NCBI GenBank assembly: GCA_947561585.1
Contig: CANNZV010001161.1
Coordinates: 1 to 64,000 of the forward strand
Reading direction: 5' to 3'
Length of the DNA: 64,000 nucleotides
Origin: Caprella mutica
Lineage: Eukaryota; Arthropoda; Malacostraca; Amphipoda; Caprellidae
Shown in pieces: positions 44,120 through 54,171 of the stretch (the stretch's first letter is position 1; the number at the start of each line of letters is the position of its first letter). The notes under the pieces were generated by a model. It ran no database searches. It was not told the origin of the DNA and saw only the letters and a program-made list of their open reading frames with translations. Position numbers and translations under genes: made by a program.

Positions 44120-47100
44120 ATCCTAATTCACAGTCTTTTGTCCCGAAAATTGAGTTTGGCAACCGTGAAGAAGAGTTGGAGATGGATGGTAGCAGTTTCT
44201 TGCATTGTGGAGAGAGAGCTGATGCGTTTGATGAAGATACGGGGGTGGATGGAGCTGATACTTCTGATGAACTTTCGTCTGAGGAGGAGATTGAAGTTTT
44301 CTTGGGGGTTTCTGAGACCTTAATGTTCTGTCCTGTTGTATTCAGCAAAACAACTTCTTCTGCCCTAATCGACTCAGGCTGTAATTGTTCGATGATGAGT
44401 GATACTCTTCAACAGGAGCTTGGTGCTGCGCTGAAACCTAATAAACTGACAATTCGTGGACTTGGTGGAGATTCTGTTCACCCTCTCGGAATAGTTGAAG
44501 TTCAATTTCAACTGGGAGAGATCAAATTTCTGCACGAATTCCAAGTAGTCCCTCACCACATCACCAACCATTCCATTATATTGGGGAGTCAGTTTTTTAA
44601 GAAGAATGGAATGAGTGTTGATACTCTTGAGAAGAAGCTCAGTGGTTCAAGTGATTTGGGTACTTGGGAGTTATACCTCGGAGATTCCACTGGTCCTACT
44701 GGAAGTACGGTTTTGCGTAATGTCCAGTTAATTGTTGATGAAGATGTGGATATTAGTTACGGTATTTACAGCTTAGTGTCAGTTTCTCTTCCTTCCTGTA
44801 TCCATCCTGCTCCTGATCAGAAATTATACTTCGATGGAATTCTAGATTCTCGGTTTCTTGTTGGGGAACCAGGTATCATCTCTACTTCTATGGAAAAGAT
44901 GAAGGTTCTGATCACAAAGGTTCGAGGCTCTTTTCCCAAAGAGAAGTTGAGAGCTGGATGTGCCATTGGGAGGATTTCATCAGTAATAGAAGTCGATTTA
45001 CCTAGTGGAATGGAGGTGAATTTAGGTGAGGAATCTTCAAATGTTTCTGCGACTGAGGTGACTCTTGATCACTTGAATTCCCAACAACGAGAGGAAGTAC
45101 TGATGATGATGGATTCTTGCAGCGACGTCTTTAGCAAGGGAGAGAACGATATTGGCTGCGCGGGTGTGACTCAACACAAGATTGAGCTGTACGACGACAC
45201 ACCTATCCATCAGAAACCAAGGAGATTCCCTGATCCTGTAAATCGAGAGTTGGAACGTCAGTGTGAAGAATTGGTTCATCAGGGAATTCTGAGCTACAGT
45301 AAAAGCCCTTGGTGTTCACCTATTGTACCTGTTCGAAAAAAGGATGGCAGTCTCCGTATCTGCATTGATTATCGCCAGTTGAATAAGGTGACCAAAGCCG
45401 ACAAATTTCCGATTCCCAATATGAGTGACCTGGTATTTGGACTCAACGGTATGACGTACTTTTCAACATTGGATTTATTCAAAGGATACTATCAGGTACC
45501 CATGAATCCTGACAGCAAAGAATTCACTGCGTTCTCGACAGCGAACCAGCACTATGAATTTGAGAGACTGAGTTTTGGCTTGAAAAACGCTCCTGGTGCT
45601 TTTCAAAGGGAGATGCAAGCAGTTTTAAGGGACTTTGATCAGAAGGAGGTTGTTGTGTATATCGATGACATACTCATAATGAGTAGGTCATTTGCTGAGC
45701 ATCTCGTACTGGTTTCTCGTGTTCTAAAGACTCTCGCCTCCTATCACATGAAAATCAAAGTGAGTAAATGTTCCTGGTTCCAGCAGAGGGTTACTTTCCT
45801 AGGCCATGTCGTCAGTAGAGATGGATTACGTAAGAGTGATGACTATATGAAAGCTGTTCGTGAATATCCCCAGCCGTCAACTGTGAAACAGCTGCGTCAG
45901 TTCCTCGGTGTCGTCAACTTTCAACGGAAGTTCATCGCTCATTTCTCAGAGCTAGCTAAGCCTCTTACGAGCTTAACAGGAAAAGCTGACAAAACAAGAT
46001 TGATTTGGACTACTGAAATGACGGACTCGTTTGAAAACCTGAAAAAGAAGATGTGTTCAGATATTGATCTTGCATATCCAGATTATAGTTCAGTAGAATC
46101 TAAGCTCGAACTTTCAACTGATGCTTCAGCTTATGGTGCTGGAGCTTGCTTATCACAGGTCCAGGAGGGAAAGCAAAGAGTGATTGCTTATGCATCGATG
46201 ACCTTTAGCAAGGCTCAACGTAACTACAGCACGATAGAGAGAGAGCTTGCAGCGATAAGATGGGGTGTACATTCCTTTCGAAGTTTTCTGTATGGAGTTC
46301 CTTTTCTATTGTACACCGATCATAGACCACTGACCTACATGACCTCCATGTCCAACCAAAATTCAAGGATTATGCGCACCCTTGTTGAACTCTCTGAATT
46401 CGATTTTGAGATAAGGTATAAACCTGGTCCAGAGAACTATTTAGCTGATGCCTTTTCAAGAATGCCAGATCATTATCCTATAAGCTCTGAAGGTCAACGT
46501 ATACCTTTACCTCATGGTCTCAAAGTAATGAAGAAGGTACCTGGAGGTGGAGATTCAATGGTTGAAAGTTTGTGTGCTGTTTTGTCGTGGTACCATATCA
46601 ACTACAGTCCTGAGTTGGCTGTACCTTCAACTGATGAATTGAGAATTTCAATTGTTGACGAAATTCTAAGTAAGCAAAACCTTTATCCACAACCTAAAAC
46701 TGGTCGCTCAAGGATTGCTCGTATAAAGCTAATGAAGCTTCCTGGAAGCTTACCCTCTACTGATTTCCTTGCTGCCTTTTCGAATCTCTACGGCTTGACA
46801 GTGATAGTGTATCACGAGATGACTCATCCTATCGTTTATGAACCTGTAAAAGGGAAGTCATTTACGCAACTGAACAGTCAATTCAGAGTTTACCTTCAGT
46901 GTCTTGCAGGATTCCACTATAATCCTCTGGAGCCCTCTCGTCTGTTTGTACCGGATTTATCTGATGGTTGTGTTGAGAGTCAGGACCATAGTGATGCTGC
47001 TGAAGATATGGCTGACGTTCAAGATATCGAACCTGTTGTGATGACTGCAGTGGAGGAAAGTTCTTGCTCATGTGGACATGAGAATAGCTGCTATCCGAGA

Positions 47101-50100
47101 ATTCTGGTTAAAGTGAACGGAGTTCCTATTTGTGCTTTGATGGACACAGGAGCTCAAATATCTCTCATAACTAAGTCGGCGGTGGATAGAAGTTCGTGTA
47201 GGGAACCAGTTCCAGAACATTTGAGACTGAAAGGAGTTTCCATCAGAACCTTTGGAAACCGAATAGCAGCTGCCAATGAAACTATGGTTAATGTGGTAAT
47301 CGGTTCTTCTATTGGTACTAACTTGGAAGTTCCTTGTGTTGTAGTTGAGGATGGCGCAATGGCTTGCTGCATGTTGCTTGGCAACAATGTTATTCAAAAT
47401 CTTCATGGAGTGCTTGACTTTAACATGGACTCTTGTAACTTTTCAATGACTGACGATAGTCTGTCGTTCTCTGTGCCTTTTTTGAACTCAGGATCAACGG
47501 AAGATAAGTTTGATTATTGCCTGTCCGGAGAGATTATCACTGATTTCGATTCTTTCCTGTCTAATGATCAAATTAGGATGCTACAGAAGCGACAGAGAGA
47601 ACTGAGCCAATTAAAGAACAAGTTAATGAATGGCATCTCCCCAACGAACTGGAAAGGCCCTGGATTGATGCGGTTCAGACGTTTTGCCGACTTCCTTCGC
47701 ATAGTTGATGATGCTATTGTTTTCTGCAAGGAAGAAAATTGCGTACCAGTTGTGTCTTTCAAGTTTTTGGTGGAAATCACCATAAGACTCCACTGGAAAC
47801 TCTGTCATGCTGGTCGGAATAAATTGCTGGAACATCTGAGAACTATAATATGGCATCCTTCACTGAGCTCTGTGGTTGCAGATGTGAGTAGTTCGTGTGA
47901 AATCTGCCAAAAGTATAAGGTGCATTCTGTGATTCCTAGTGTTCCGGTTATAAAAATTCAGGTCCATAATCCATTCGAATTATTGGCAGTGGACTTGGTT
48001 AAGTTGCCATTGACCAAGCAACGTCACAGTTACTGCCTGGTCTCAGTAGATCACTACTCAAAGTGGCTAAGCTGTGTACCGATCAGAGATAAGAGTTCCA
48101 AAACTGTTGCTTGTGCGTTAGAGAACAGAATTCTGCCCTATCTGCCTGCCAAACCTGTGAAACTTCTTAGTGACAATGGTACAGAGTTTACTGGATCGGA
48201 CTTTGAGCGAGTGTTGAAGGACTACAACATCGAGCATATCTATTCCACTCCTTATAAACCTTCGTCAAATGGTGCAGTGGAACGGACCAACCGGACTATA
48301 ATCGAAATGATTCGCTGCTTAGAAGATGATCGGTCCACTGAATGGGATATGAAGTTAGCAAGAGTGGTTCTGACCTACAACCACTCATGGCACTCTGCGC
48401 TGTTAAAGTCGCCATCGGATTTCTTGCTGACAGGTATTCACACAATGACCCCAAGGCCTATGATCACTGAAGAAACACGGCAGTTGTGGAGGGAAGGTCA
48501 TCCCAGTTTTGAGAGTTTTAAGGTCGGTGATCGGGTACTGAGGAAGAGGATTCTTCAGGGGAACTCTGTGTCTCTCAAATTTCAACCCCGTTATTCAGGA
48601 CCATATACAATAGTCAAGACGAGAACTAATGGCTTGACGTACGAAATTTCTAATGGGTTAAAGAAAATAAGAGTACATCACAAGCAATTGATGCGGTGGA
48701 CCAAATTACCTAACTACATAAGCAGAGATTTAACGTTAATGAACCTTCTCAATTATTTCACTGGGGCATCTTACAGTGAGGAGCGGATAGAGGATAAAAG
48801 CGTCAATGATCTCTTTCCTGATGGTTCAGATGGTGACTCTGACAGTGAGTTCTTGGGATTTCCTCCTGTCGTTGGAGCTGCGTTGTGCTCGAGTGATTCG
48901 CGTGACTCTACTAATAGTTCGGATGAGGAATCAGATAGCGGGAGCACTTGTGCATCGTGGACCTGTAGTTCGTCATCAAGCTCCTATGATTCTTCCTCGA
49001 GTTCGTGTTGTTCTTCTCGTGAATCTTTATCCGTTGAGAAATCATCTGATCCCAACTCCAAATCCGACAGTGATGAAGAGGAGGATCAGGAAGATGCGGG
49101 ACCGGCGAGTTTTGAAGGTGGAATAATGTCTCACTCTTCGCCAATACTTGGTGTATCTCAACAATCCTTTGGCTGTGTTCAACCTACTGTTAATGATGTT
49201 TTGCCTCCACTCGATGTTCTACAAACTGTCGATGACACTCTGTCTTCTGTTGAATTTGCCCCGTCTCTGGATACCCCCGCCCCGTCTCTGGATACCCCTG
49301 CCCTGTCTCTGGATACCCCTGCCCCGTCTCTGGATACCCCTGCCCCGTCTCTGGATACCTCCGCCCCGTCTCTGGATACCTCCGCCCCGTCTCTGGATAC
49401 CCCCGCCCCGCCTCTGGATACCCTTACCCTGTCTCTGGATACCCTTACCCTGTCTCTGGATACCCTTGTCCCGCCCCCTGATGCCACTGACCCGCCCCCT
49501 GATGCCACTGACCCGCCCCCTGATGCCACTGACCCGCCCCCTGATGCCACTGACCCGTCCCCTGATGCCACTGCCCCATCCCCTGATGCCACTGCCCCAT
49601 CCCCTGATGCCACTGCCCCGCCCCCCGATGCCACTGCCCCGCCCCCTGATGGCTCTGCTCCGCCTTCTGATGATTGTGATTCGCCTTTTGATGTTCATGA
49701 TCCGCCTTCTGATGTTCATGATCCGCCTTCTGATGTTCATGATCCGCCTTTTGATGTTCATGATCCGCCTTTTGATGTTCATGGTCCGCCTCGTGATGTT
49801 CTTGATACGCCTCGTGATGAGTTTGTGTTGCCTCTTGATGAGTCTATTCTGCCTCGTGATGAGTTTGTCCTGTCTCCTGTGGTTGATGTTCCTCTTGTGG
49901 TTAGTGATGGTTTACCTCATATTGCAAGTAGTCCAACATCTGTCGATTTTGATTCACCACCTGCTATTGTTGAGTTCACTTCGGTTGTTGCATATTCCCC
50001 ACCTAAAACTACTGATTCAACAATCCTCAGTTCTGGTATGTTGATAGAAGCTGCAGTGTCTGGTACACATTCCGGAATTTGTGAAACAGGAGGTGATGCT

Positions 50101-50688
50101 ATGTTACCTGCTGGAGGTGCAAGAGCATTGGATATCAATAAAACAGCTGGAGAAGAGGCCAACTTCACATCCTTTTATCAGACGGAGTTTCAAATAAATG
50201 GTACTCTTATGAATACTCCAATAGTAAATGAAAGAAGTACTAACTCGTCATCTCACATTGCAGTAGAAAGCCCTGCTTGGGATAATTTCCTTGGTTTTAG
50301 CCCTATAGTGTCCGAGTTTGTTCCTCCTGCCAATGTACCAAGATCTGATAACTCCTTTACTGGCTTTTCAGTCGCATCTCCATCTTATCGAACTACTATT
50401 TTGAATAGACTTGAAGTGCTGCGCAAGGCAGGTGAAGTTCAGGCTATTCAATCTCAAGATAATCGAACGAGTTTGAGCCCTGTGAAAAGGGAAGCTGAGG
50501 TATGTAGGAAGCTGATTGCTGAATGCAGACAGGCAGGACGCAATCGAGTTAGAGCCCTGCATAGACCTGGACTTAGAAGACAGTCCATAATGAATTCAAA
50601 AGATAGCACCTTGCACTCTCCACTTTCTGATTGCAAGGGTCCAATGACGAGATCAAGATCTTTGTTTGTCAAGTCCAAAGAAAACTGA
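44008..50688 (+). CDS. pol: Pol polyprotein with two proteases, OTU-like domain and long C-terminal extension, 2226 codons
   Basis: Expressed presumably as a Gag-Pol fusion by -1 frameshift; the ATG at 44008 need not be used. Domains by residue: retropepsin 1 (about 105-200, LIDSGCNCS with D122, closing IILGSQFF near 189); Ty3/gypsy reverse transcriptase (about 385-600, YIDDIL at 551-556); RNase H (about 700-820, D705 in STDAS, TDHRPL near 770); OTU-like domain (about 845-975); retropepsin 2 (about 1028-1130, LMDTGAQIS with D1046, MLLGNNVI near 1122); integrase zinc finger (H1262, H1267?, C1297, C1300); DDE core D1329, D1389, E1425 with D-35-E spacing. Then comes an 800-residue tail with a Ser/Asp-rich segment, 29 heptapeptide repeats (1751-1953) and a C-terminal domain. 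No transmembrane or Env-like segment is evident. No internal stop. The second protease and the OTU-like domain are atypical. Confidence 0.88.
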   Translation: MEASRIRECSKIPIGNVICFGKRESSGWARDIPSSELDPNSQSFVPKIEFGNREEELEMDGSSFLHCGERADAFDEDTGVDGADTSDELSSEEEIEVFLGVSETLMFCPVVFSKTTSSALIDSGCNCSMMSDTLQQELGAALKPNKLTIRGLGGDSVHPLGIVEVQFQLGEIKFLHEFQVVPHHITNHSIILGSQFFKKNGMSVDTLEKKLSGSSDLGTWELYLGDSTGPTGSTVLRNVQLIVDEDVDISYGIYSLVSVSLPSCIHPAPDQKLYFDGILDSRFLVGEPGIISTSMEKMKVLITKVRGSFPKEKLRAGCAIGRISSVIEVDLPSGMEVNLGEESSNVSATEVTLDHLNSQQREEVLMMMDSCSDVFSKGENDIGCAGVTQHKIELYDDTPIHQKPRRFPDPVNRELERQCEELVHQGILSYSKSPWCSPIVPVRKKDGSLRICIDYRQLNKVTKADKFPIPNMSDLVFGLNGMTYFSTLDLFKGYYQVPMNPDSKEFTAFSTANQHYEFERLSFGLKNAPGAFQREMQAVLRDFDQKEVVVYIDDILIMSRSFAEHLVLVSRVLKTLASYHMKIKVSKCSWFQQRVTFLGHVVSRDGLRKSDDYMKAVREYPQPSTVKQLRQFLGVVNFQRKFIAHFSELAKPLTSLTGKADKTRLIWTTEMTDSFENLKKKMCSDIDLAYPDYSSVESKLELSTDASAYGAGACLSQVQEGKQRVIAYASMTFSKAQRNYSTIERELAAIRWGVHSFRSFLYGVPFLLYTDHRPLTYMTSMSNQNSRIMRTLVELSEFDFEIRYKPGPENYLADAFSRMPDHYPISSEGQRIPLPHGLKVMKKVPGGGDSMVESLCAVLSWYHINYSPELAVPSTDELRISIVDEILSKQNLYPQPKTGRSRIARIKLMKLPGSLPSTDFLAAFSNLYGLTVIVYHEMTHPIVYEPVKGKSFTQLNSQFRVYLQCLAGFHYNPLEPSRLFVPDLSDGCVESQDHSDAAEDMADVQDIEPVVMTAVEESSCSCGHENSCYPRILVKVNGVPICALMDTGAQISLITKSAVDRSSCREPVPEHLRLKGVSIRTFGNRIAAANETMVNVVIGSSIGTNLEVPCVVVEDGAMACCMLLGNNVIQNLHGVLDFNMDSCNFSMTDDSLSFSVPFLNSGSTEDKFDYCLSGEIITDFDSFLSNDQIRMLQKRQRELSQLKNKLMNGISPTNWKGPGLMRFRRFADFLRIVDDAIVFCKEENCVPVVSFKFLVEITIRLHWKLCHAGRNKLLEHLRTIIWHPSLSSVVADVSSSCEICQKYKVHSVIPSVPVIKIQVHNPFELLAVDLVKLPLTKQRHSYCLVSVDHYSKWLSCVPIRDKSSKTVACALENRILPYLPAKPVKLLSDNGTEFTGSDFERVLKDYNIEHIYSTPYKPSSNGAVERTNRTIIEMIRCLEDDRSTEWDMKLARVVLTYNHSWHSALLKSPSDFLLTGIHTMTPRPMITEETRQLWREGHPSFESFKVGDRVLRKRILQGNSVSLKFQPRYSGPYTIVKTRTNGLTYEISNGLKKIRVHHKQLMRWTKLPNYISRDLTLMNLLNYFTGASYSEERIEDKSVNDLFPDGSDGDSDSEFLGFPPVVGAALCSSDSRDSTNSSDEESDSGSTCASWTCSSSSSSYDSSSSSCCSSRESLSVEKSSDPNSKSDSDEEEDQEDAGPASFEGGIMSHSSPILGVSQQSFGCVQPTVNDVLPPLDVLQTVDDTLSSVEFAPSLDTPAPSLDTPALSLDTPAPSLDTPAPSLDTSAPSLDTSAPSLDTPAPPLDTLTLSLDTLTLSLDTLVPPPDATDPPPDATDPPPDATDPPPDATDPSPDATAPSPDATAPSPDATAPPPDATAPPPDGSAPPSDDCDSPFDVHDPPSDVHDPPSDVHDPPFDVHDPPFDVHGPPRDVLDTPRDEFVLPLDESILPRDEFVLSPVVDVPLVVSDGLPHIASSPTSVDFDSPPAIVEFTSVVAYSPPKTTDSTILSSGMLIEAAVSGTHSGICETGGDAMLPAGGARALDINKTAGEEANFTSFYQTEFQINGTLMNTPIVNERSTNSSSHIAVESPAWDNFLGFSPIVSEFVPPANVPRSDNSFTGFSVASPSYRTTILNRLEVLRKAGEVQAIQSQDNRTSLSPVKREAEVCRKLIAECRQAGRNRVRALHRPGLRRQSIMNSKDSTLHSPLSDCKGPMTRSRSLFVKSKEN
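44068..44117 (+). promoter_or_regulatory. Probable -1 ribosomal frameshift signal between gag and pol
   Basis: In the gag frame the heptamer G GAA AAC (44068-44074) precedes a 5-base spacer and a stem-loop: AGCTCTG at 44080-44086 pairs with CAGAGCT at 44111-44117. A smaller GGG/CCC stem lies inside the loop. The pol frame is -1 relative to gag, as required. The A-site slip AAC to AAA is canonical; the P-site pairing is of the less common G-GAN type. The 3' arm reaches the first base of the gag stop codon. Confidence 0.65.
46543..46932 (+). other. OTU-like domain inside pol, catalytic Cys position is Ser
   Basis: Residues about 845-975 lie between RNase H and the second protease. The N-terminal motif PGGGDSMVESL lines up with the OTU cysteine-protease motif (P-G-D-G-N-C-L-F-R-A), with Ser850 where the nucleophilic Cys would be. 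The closing FHYNPLEP resembles the OTU histidine motif. Spacing of about 120 residues fits an OTU fold. If the assignment is right, the domain is probably inactive or has changed function. Confidence 0.5.
47089..47421 (+). other. Second retropepsin-like domain inside pol
   Basis: Residues about 1028-1140 contain ICALMDTGAQISLITKSAVD, a classic retropepsin active site, followed about 75 residues on by MLLGNNVIQ, the family's closing hydrophobic-Gly motif. A retropepsin with LIDSGCNCS already occurs at residue 120, so this is a second, diverged copy placed just before integrase. Confidence 0.75.
49258..49866 (+). repeat. Coding 21 bp tandem repeat in pol: 29 heptapeptides
   Basis: Twenty-nine seven-residue units follow the pattern x-P-x-x-D-x-x with an almost invariant Asp. 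They fall into blocks: APSLDTP type (10 units), DPPPDAT type (about 10), DPPSDVH type (about 6), then diverged units with RDEF. All periods are exactly 21 bp, so the frame is kept whatever the copy number. Other frames stay open across it and give false ORFs on both strands. Confidence 0.92.
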
Positions 50689-50751
50689 GTTCTGATGTAA
50701 ATTTTCTGTTTTTCGTTTCTTGATTGGTTAGTGTTAATTTTATTAACACTT

Positions 50752-50763
50752 AAGGGGGAGGAA
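50752..50763 (+). other. Polypurine tract
   Basis: AAGGGGGAGGAA directly precedes the TG of the 3' LTR, the expected primer for plus-strand synthesis. The identical tract precedes the 5' LTR at 41037-41048, which is the main evidence for a tandem copy upstream. Confidence 0.85.
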
Positions 50764-52153
50764 TGTAGAGGGGTGCATAACTGTTATTCTTTATGGCTAA
50801 ACTATAGAAATTGCTCTCCTCTGAAATGCATCTCTCAGCAACATAGTTGTATTCTGTCACTTCAATTGTTATGCTGTCAGTTCACTCTCAGACTTCATGG
50901 TGTTAGCTTGCCTCATCAGTGCTCTGTGTTTGCTTACATTTTGTGATTTGATTTCTGTGACTTGTAATTTATTTGTGTTTGTTTATTTTCTAATTGTTTT
51001 ATTTGGTTCAGATTGATTTATAGTTATTGTTAATTCATTAAAATAAGTGATATTCAGTTTTAAGAATATAAACTTTTACTAGCAAGAGGTCATATTATTC
51101 CTTTGGAAGTCTAGCCTAGGGGCTAAGCTGGCTCAATCCAATCTGTTGTCTTGCTGTCTCACTCTGGATCTGATTTCTGATTGTTTGTAGAGCTTCACTA
51201 TTTAGTGGTGAGTTTCTGGTTATTGTTTGGTGCAAGTTATATAATAGTTGTAGGATCAGTACAGTTAAATTGTTGGAAATAATTACATATATAAATGTAT
51301 TATAGTAGCTAGTTAAAATCATAAATCTTCTATTAAATTGAATCATTTATTTATAATCAACAAGAAATCTGCTTTCATAAAAATCTGTAAATGGAGTTAG
51401 ATAAGACAATAATTCAAGGTAGTATTTATTAAGAGTTCATTCATATCAAAGTTCTGAAAGTGGGGTTTTTCCACAGGAGCTCTAAAGCCTGGGCTGGTCA
51501 AAATCTTGGTTGCTTGCTAGCGCCTTCAGTGCCTACTTATTGCTTCAGTTGCCTTCTTACCTTGTGAAGACTAGTTACCTTGGTGAAGATTTATGATCTA
51601 CTACTTGCCTCACTGGCTCCAGTACCTTAGTTATTGGCCATCTTTTTACCTTATTGAAGATTAGTTGATGTCATTTGTCATATTGGATTTAACTTATTTG
51701 ATGGTCACTTACCTTACTGATGCCAACTTACCTTATTGATGCTAAATTATCTTATTGATGCCAACTTACTTTATTTATGTCAACTCACCTTACTTGATTG
51801 TCACTTACCTTACTTGATGTTTTCCACATTAGTGAATTATTATTGTATTGTGAATTAGATGTGGTGCTTAATCATTTTGTATTTATTATTCTTGAGTTAT
51901 GTTATTATTCCTTATTTTTGTAATTATTATTTCATTTATTTATCATTTCTTAGGTAGTGTTTGAGTTGTGTTGTATTTTATTTGTATAGTTTTTCTAAAT
52001 AAATAGGTAGTTCCTCGTTCCATCATTGTTTCAGTTCCTGTTTCTCTTTGTTTATTGAATTTCTTTTTCTGATTTTTCTATCTAGTCACAATCACTACAA
52101 AAATCCTTTTAGAATAAAAGGTCGAACCGCCTGTGGTTTTACGAATCGTTTCA
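50764..52153 (+). repeat. 3' LTR (1390 bp)
   Basis: Same as the 5' LTR except, as far as I saw, at 51883 and 51886. AATAAA at 51998-52003. It is followed at once by unique flank TCAAATAGAATAG. Confidence 0.87.
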
Positions 52154-52317
52154 TCAAATAGAATAGTTTGTTCTTTAATAATTTAGTTTGCACAACCCTA
52201 ATGTTAATATATTATATCGAAAATTATACTCAATGTGTCTGTTATTCCGATTACTAGAGGTATGCCGATTACTGGCACAATCACCCTACAGACTGGTGTC
52301 TGTGGAGACATTCTTTT

Positions 52318-53140
52318 CAGACTGGGTATTTTGGAGAGAATTTATGATAATTTTATCATTGACATTTTAGAGAAATTAGTGTGATTTTTGGAGAGGTGGA
52401 GAGAAAAGTGGAGAGTTTGAGACATAATAATATACATAACAAGGCCCCAGTCTGTATTTGGTGCACAAAATTCCACTGACTTATTCAAAAAGCTGAAAAT
52501 AACGACCATAAATTTCCAATAATTTGGCTGATCCACCAACATTTTCCCACTATATCCACCGAAAATGAATGTTAGCTAGCAGCCTAACATAGAAATAAAC
52601 AGCTAAAAATCCACCGACTTTGCTGGAATATTATTTTCAAAGAAGAAAAATTCCACCGACATGTCGGTGGAATTTACCATGAAATACAGACTGGGCAGGG
52701 CCCAGACTCGCCTCTTAATCTGGTTGGAATTTTTTCTCTTTAATAGTTAAAAAAATCCACCAACATCCACCAGGTAATGAAGCATGTCCAAACTCGCCAT
52801 TTTGTGACAGTTATTTTGAGCCCTTCAATTGCAAATGGCGATAAATATCTAATTTTCTCTTATGCTACAATGTTATTTTGGAGAGAACTTATGATAATTT
52901 GATCATTTTGGAGAGAAAATTGGTTTATTTTGGTGAGACTAATGGTTAGTTTAAGAGCAATACTATTTTACTTGGTAATCCACTAACATTTTCCTAATTT
53001 AACCATCAAAAATTAATGGTAACATAGTAATAAATTGTTAAAAACCCACCTACTTTGCTGGAATATTATTTTCAAAGTGGAAAAAATTCCACCAACATGT
53101 CTGTGGAATTTCACATGAAATACACCAGTCTGCAGAATAT
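52318..53140. repeat. Diverged tandem duplication of about 370 and 260 bp
   Basis: The first copy (about 52318-52690) and the second (about 52875-53130) share TATTTTGGAGAGAA, TTATGATAATTT, CTTTGCTGGAATATTATTTT and ATTCCACC-ACATGTC segments in the same order. The first copy contains a perfect 28 bp palindrome at 52648-52675 centred on ACATGT; the second has a decayed version. This suggests an old non-autonomous element or segmental duplication. Confidence 0.65.
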
Positions 53141-53149
53141 GGAACATTT

Positions 53150-54170
53150 TTAGCATTTTCTGTGCGAACAATCCTTAATTTCTTCCTATATTTACATGTA
53201 TTTTACTGAGAACAGAAGACAAAATAGAGGATTTCTTGGAGAACAGTTTACCAGTTCCTGCAGTCTGGGAAATACAGACTGTAAATTGTTTGTAGAGATC
53301 TCTATTCTCTTATTCTGTTTGTAGCAAAATTAATGTAAATATAGGTAGTGATTCAGAATTATTTGTAACTAAATTTATGTAAATATAGGAATTAATTTAA
53401 AATTATTTGAAGAGAATATCCCTAATAGCGTCAACTCGGGTAATTCCCCCGCACCTAAAATGTGCAGGCATTACCCCGCACCCCCCTTATCTCCAAAACT
53501 ATTTAGAAATTTGAATGTCTGTTTATGGCACTGGGGAGAACAGGTTTTAAAATCTTGGGATGAATAATATTATCCATGTAAGGTTTCGGTAAGTATTTTA
53601 AAATATAATGATAATATTTATTGTGAAAAAAATAAAATACGAGAAAGACAAGCCTATATATTACTTACTTGTAAGGATACTTTCAGGCAAAATAATATAA
53701 TAAAGAGTTAAAAATAAATAAGTACTTCATTGTATTCAATAAAAATTACAAAGTTCTACAAGGTATACAATTTACATGTTGAAAGAAAGACGGAAAGAAA
53801 AACTATCAATATAAAGAGTTATCATAGTTTTCAATAAAAAAAGACTTAAGTTTATTTTTAACTATAGGACACTATAAAAATTATGCACCAAACGTTTGTA
53901 TTCATAAAATCTGATAATTTTGCAAGATTTGCTGCAGAATCCACAATTCTCAATCGAATTTGATCATGTTTGTGATACATAATAGGTTAATTAGGGTACT
54001 TTAAGATACTACCAAGTGTTTTTGTTTCAGTAAAGCTAAAATTGGCTACATGGCAACAAAGTAGTGCGGGGTTTTGCCTAGCATGAAAAAAATATGCCAT
54101 TATCCCGCACTTTTACAGTACAATAAAATGTTAAATTTTCAGCATGACAAGATATTATAACAATAAATAA
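53150..54170. other. AT-rich intergenic DNA without a gene
   Basis: Motifs with TTACCCCGCACC near 53474 and TTATCCCGCACTTTTAC near 54100 recur, the latter just before the minisatellite, and a GCAGGG/TAATGCCC set follows it at 54945-55035. No ORF is supported. Confidence 0.45.
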
Positions 54171-54171
54171 T

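Larger units (their letters stand above)
40309..52154 (+). mobile_element. Young Ty3/gypsy LTR retrotransposon with a truncated tandem copy upstream
   Basis: Order: 3' tail of a first copy (pol C-terminus and polypurine tract, 40309-41048); LTR (41049-42438); primer binding site; gag; pol; polypurine tract (50752-50763); LTR (50764-52153). Sequence 40309-42439 equals 50024-52154 at a constant offset of 9715 with only two differences noticed. The LTRs start TG and end CA. This is one complete element plus the end of another sharing an LTR. The near identity of the LTRs means a very recent insertion. No target duplication is visible at 40309 and 52154, as expected if the left part of the tandem was lost. 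Confidence 0.88.

Noticed and set aside
47154..47406. Minus-strand frames of 77-112 codons within pol
   Set aside because: Shadows of the long pol frame; no independent support.
49148..50044. Plus-strand frame of 298 codons and minus-strand frames of 151 and 187 codons
   Set aside because: They lie over the 21 bp coding repeat of pol, which keeps other frames open. The pol frame explains the sequence.
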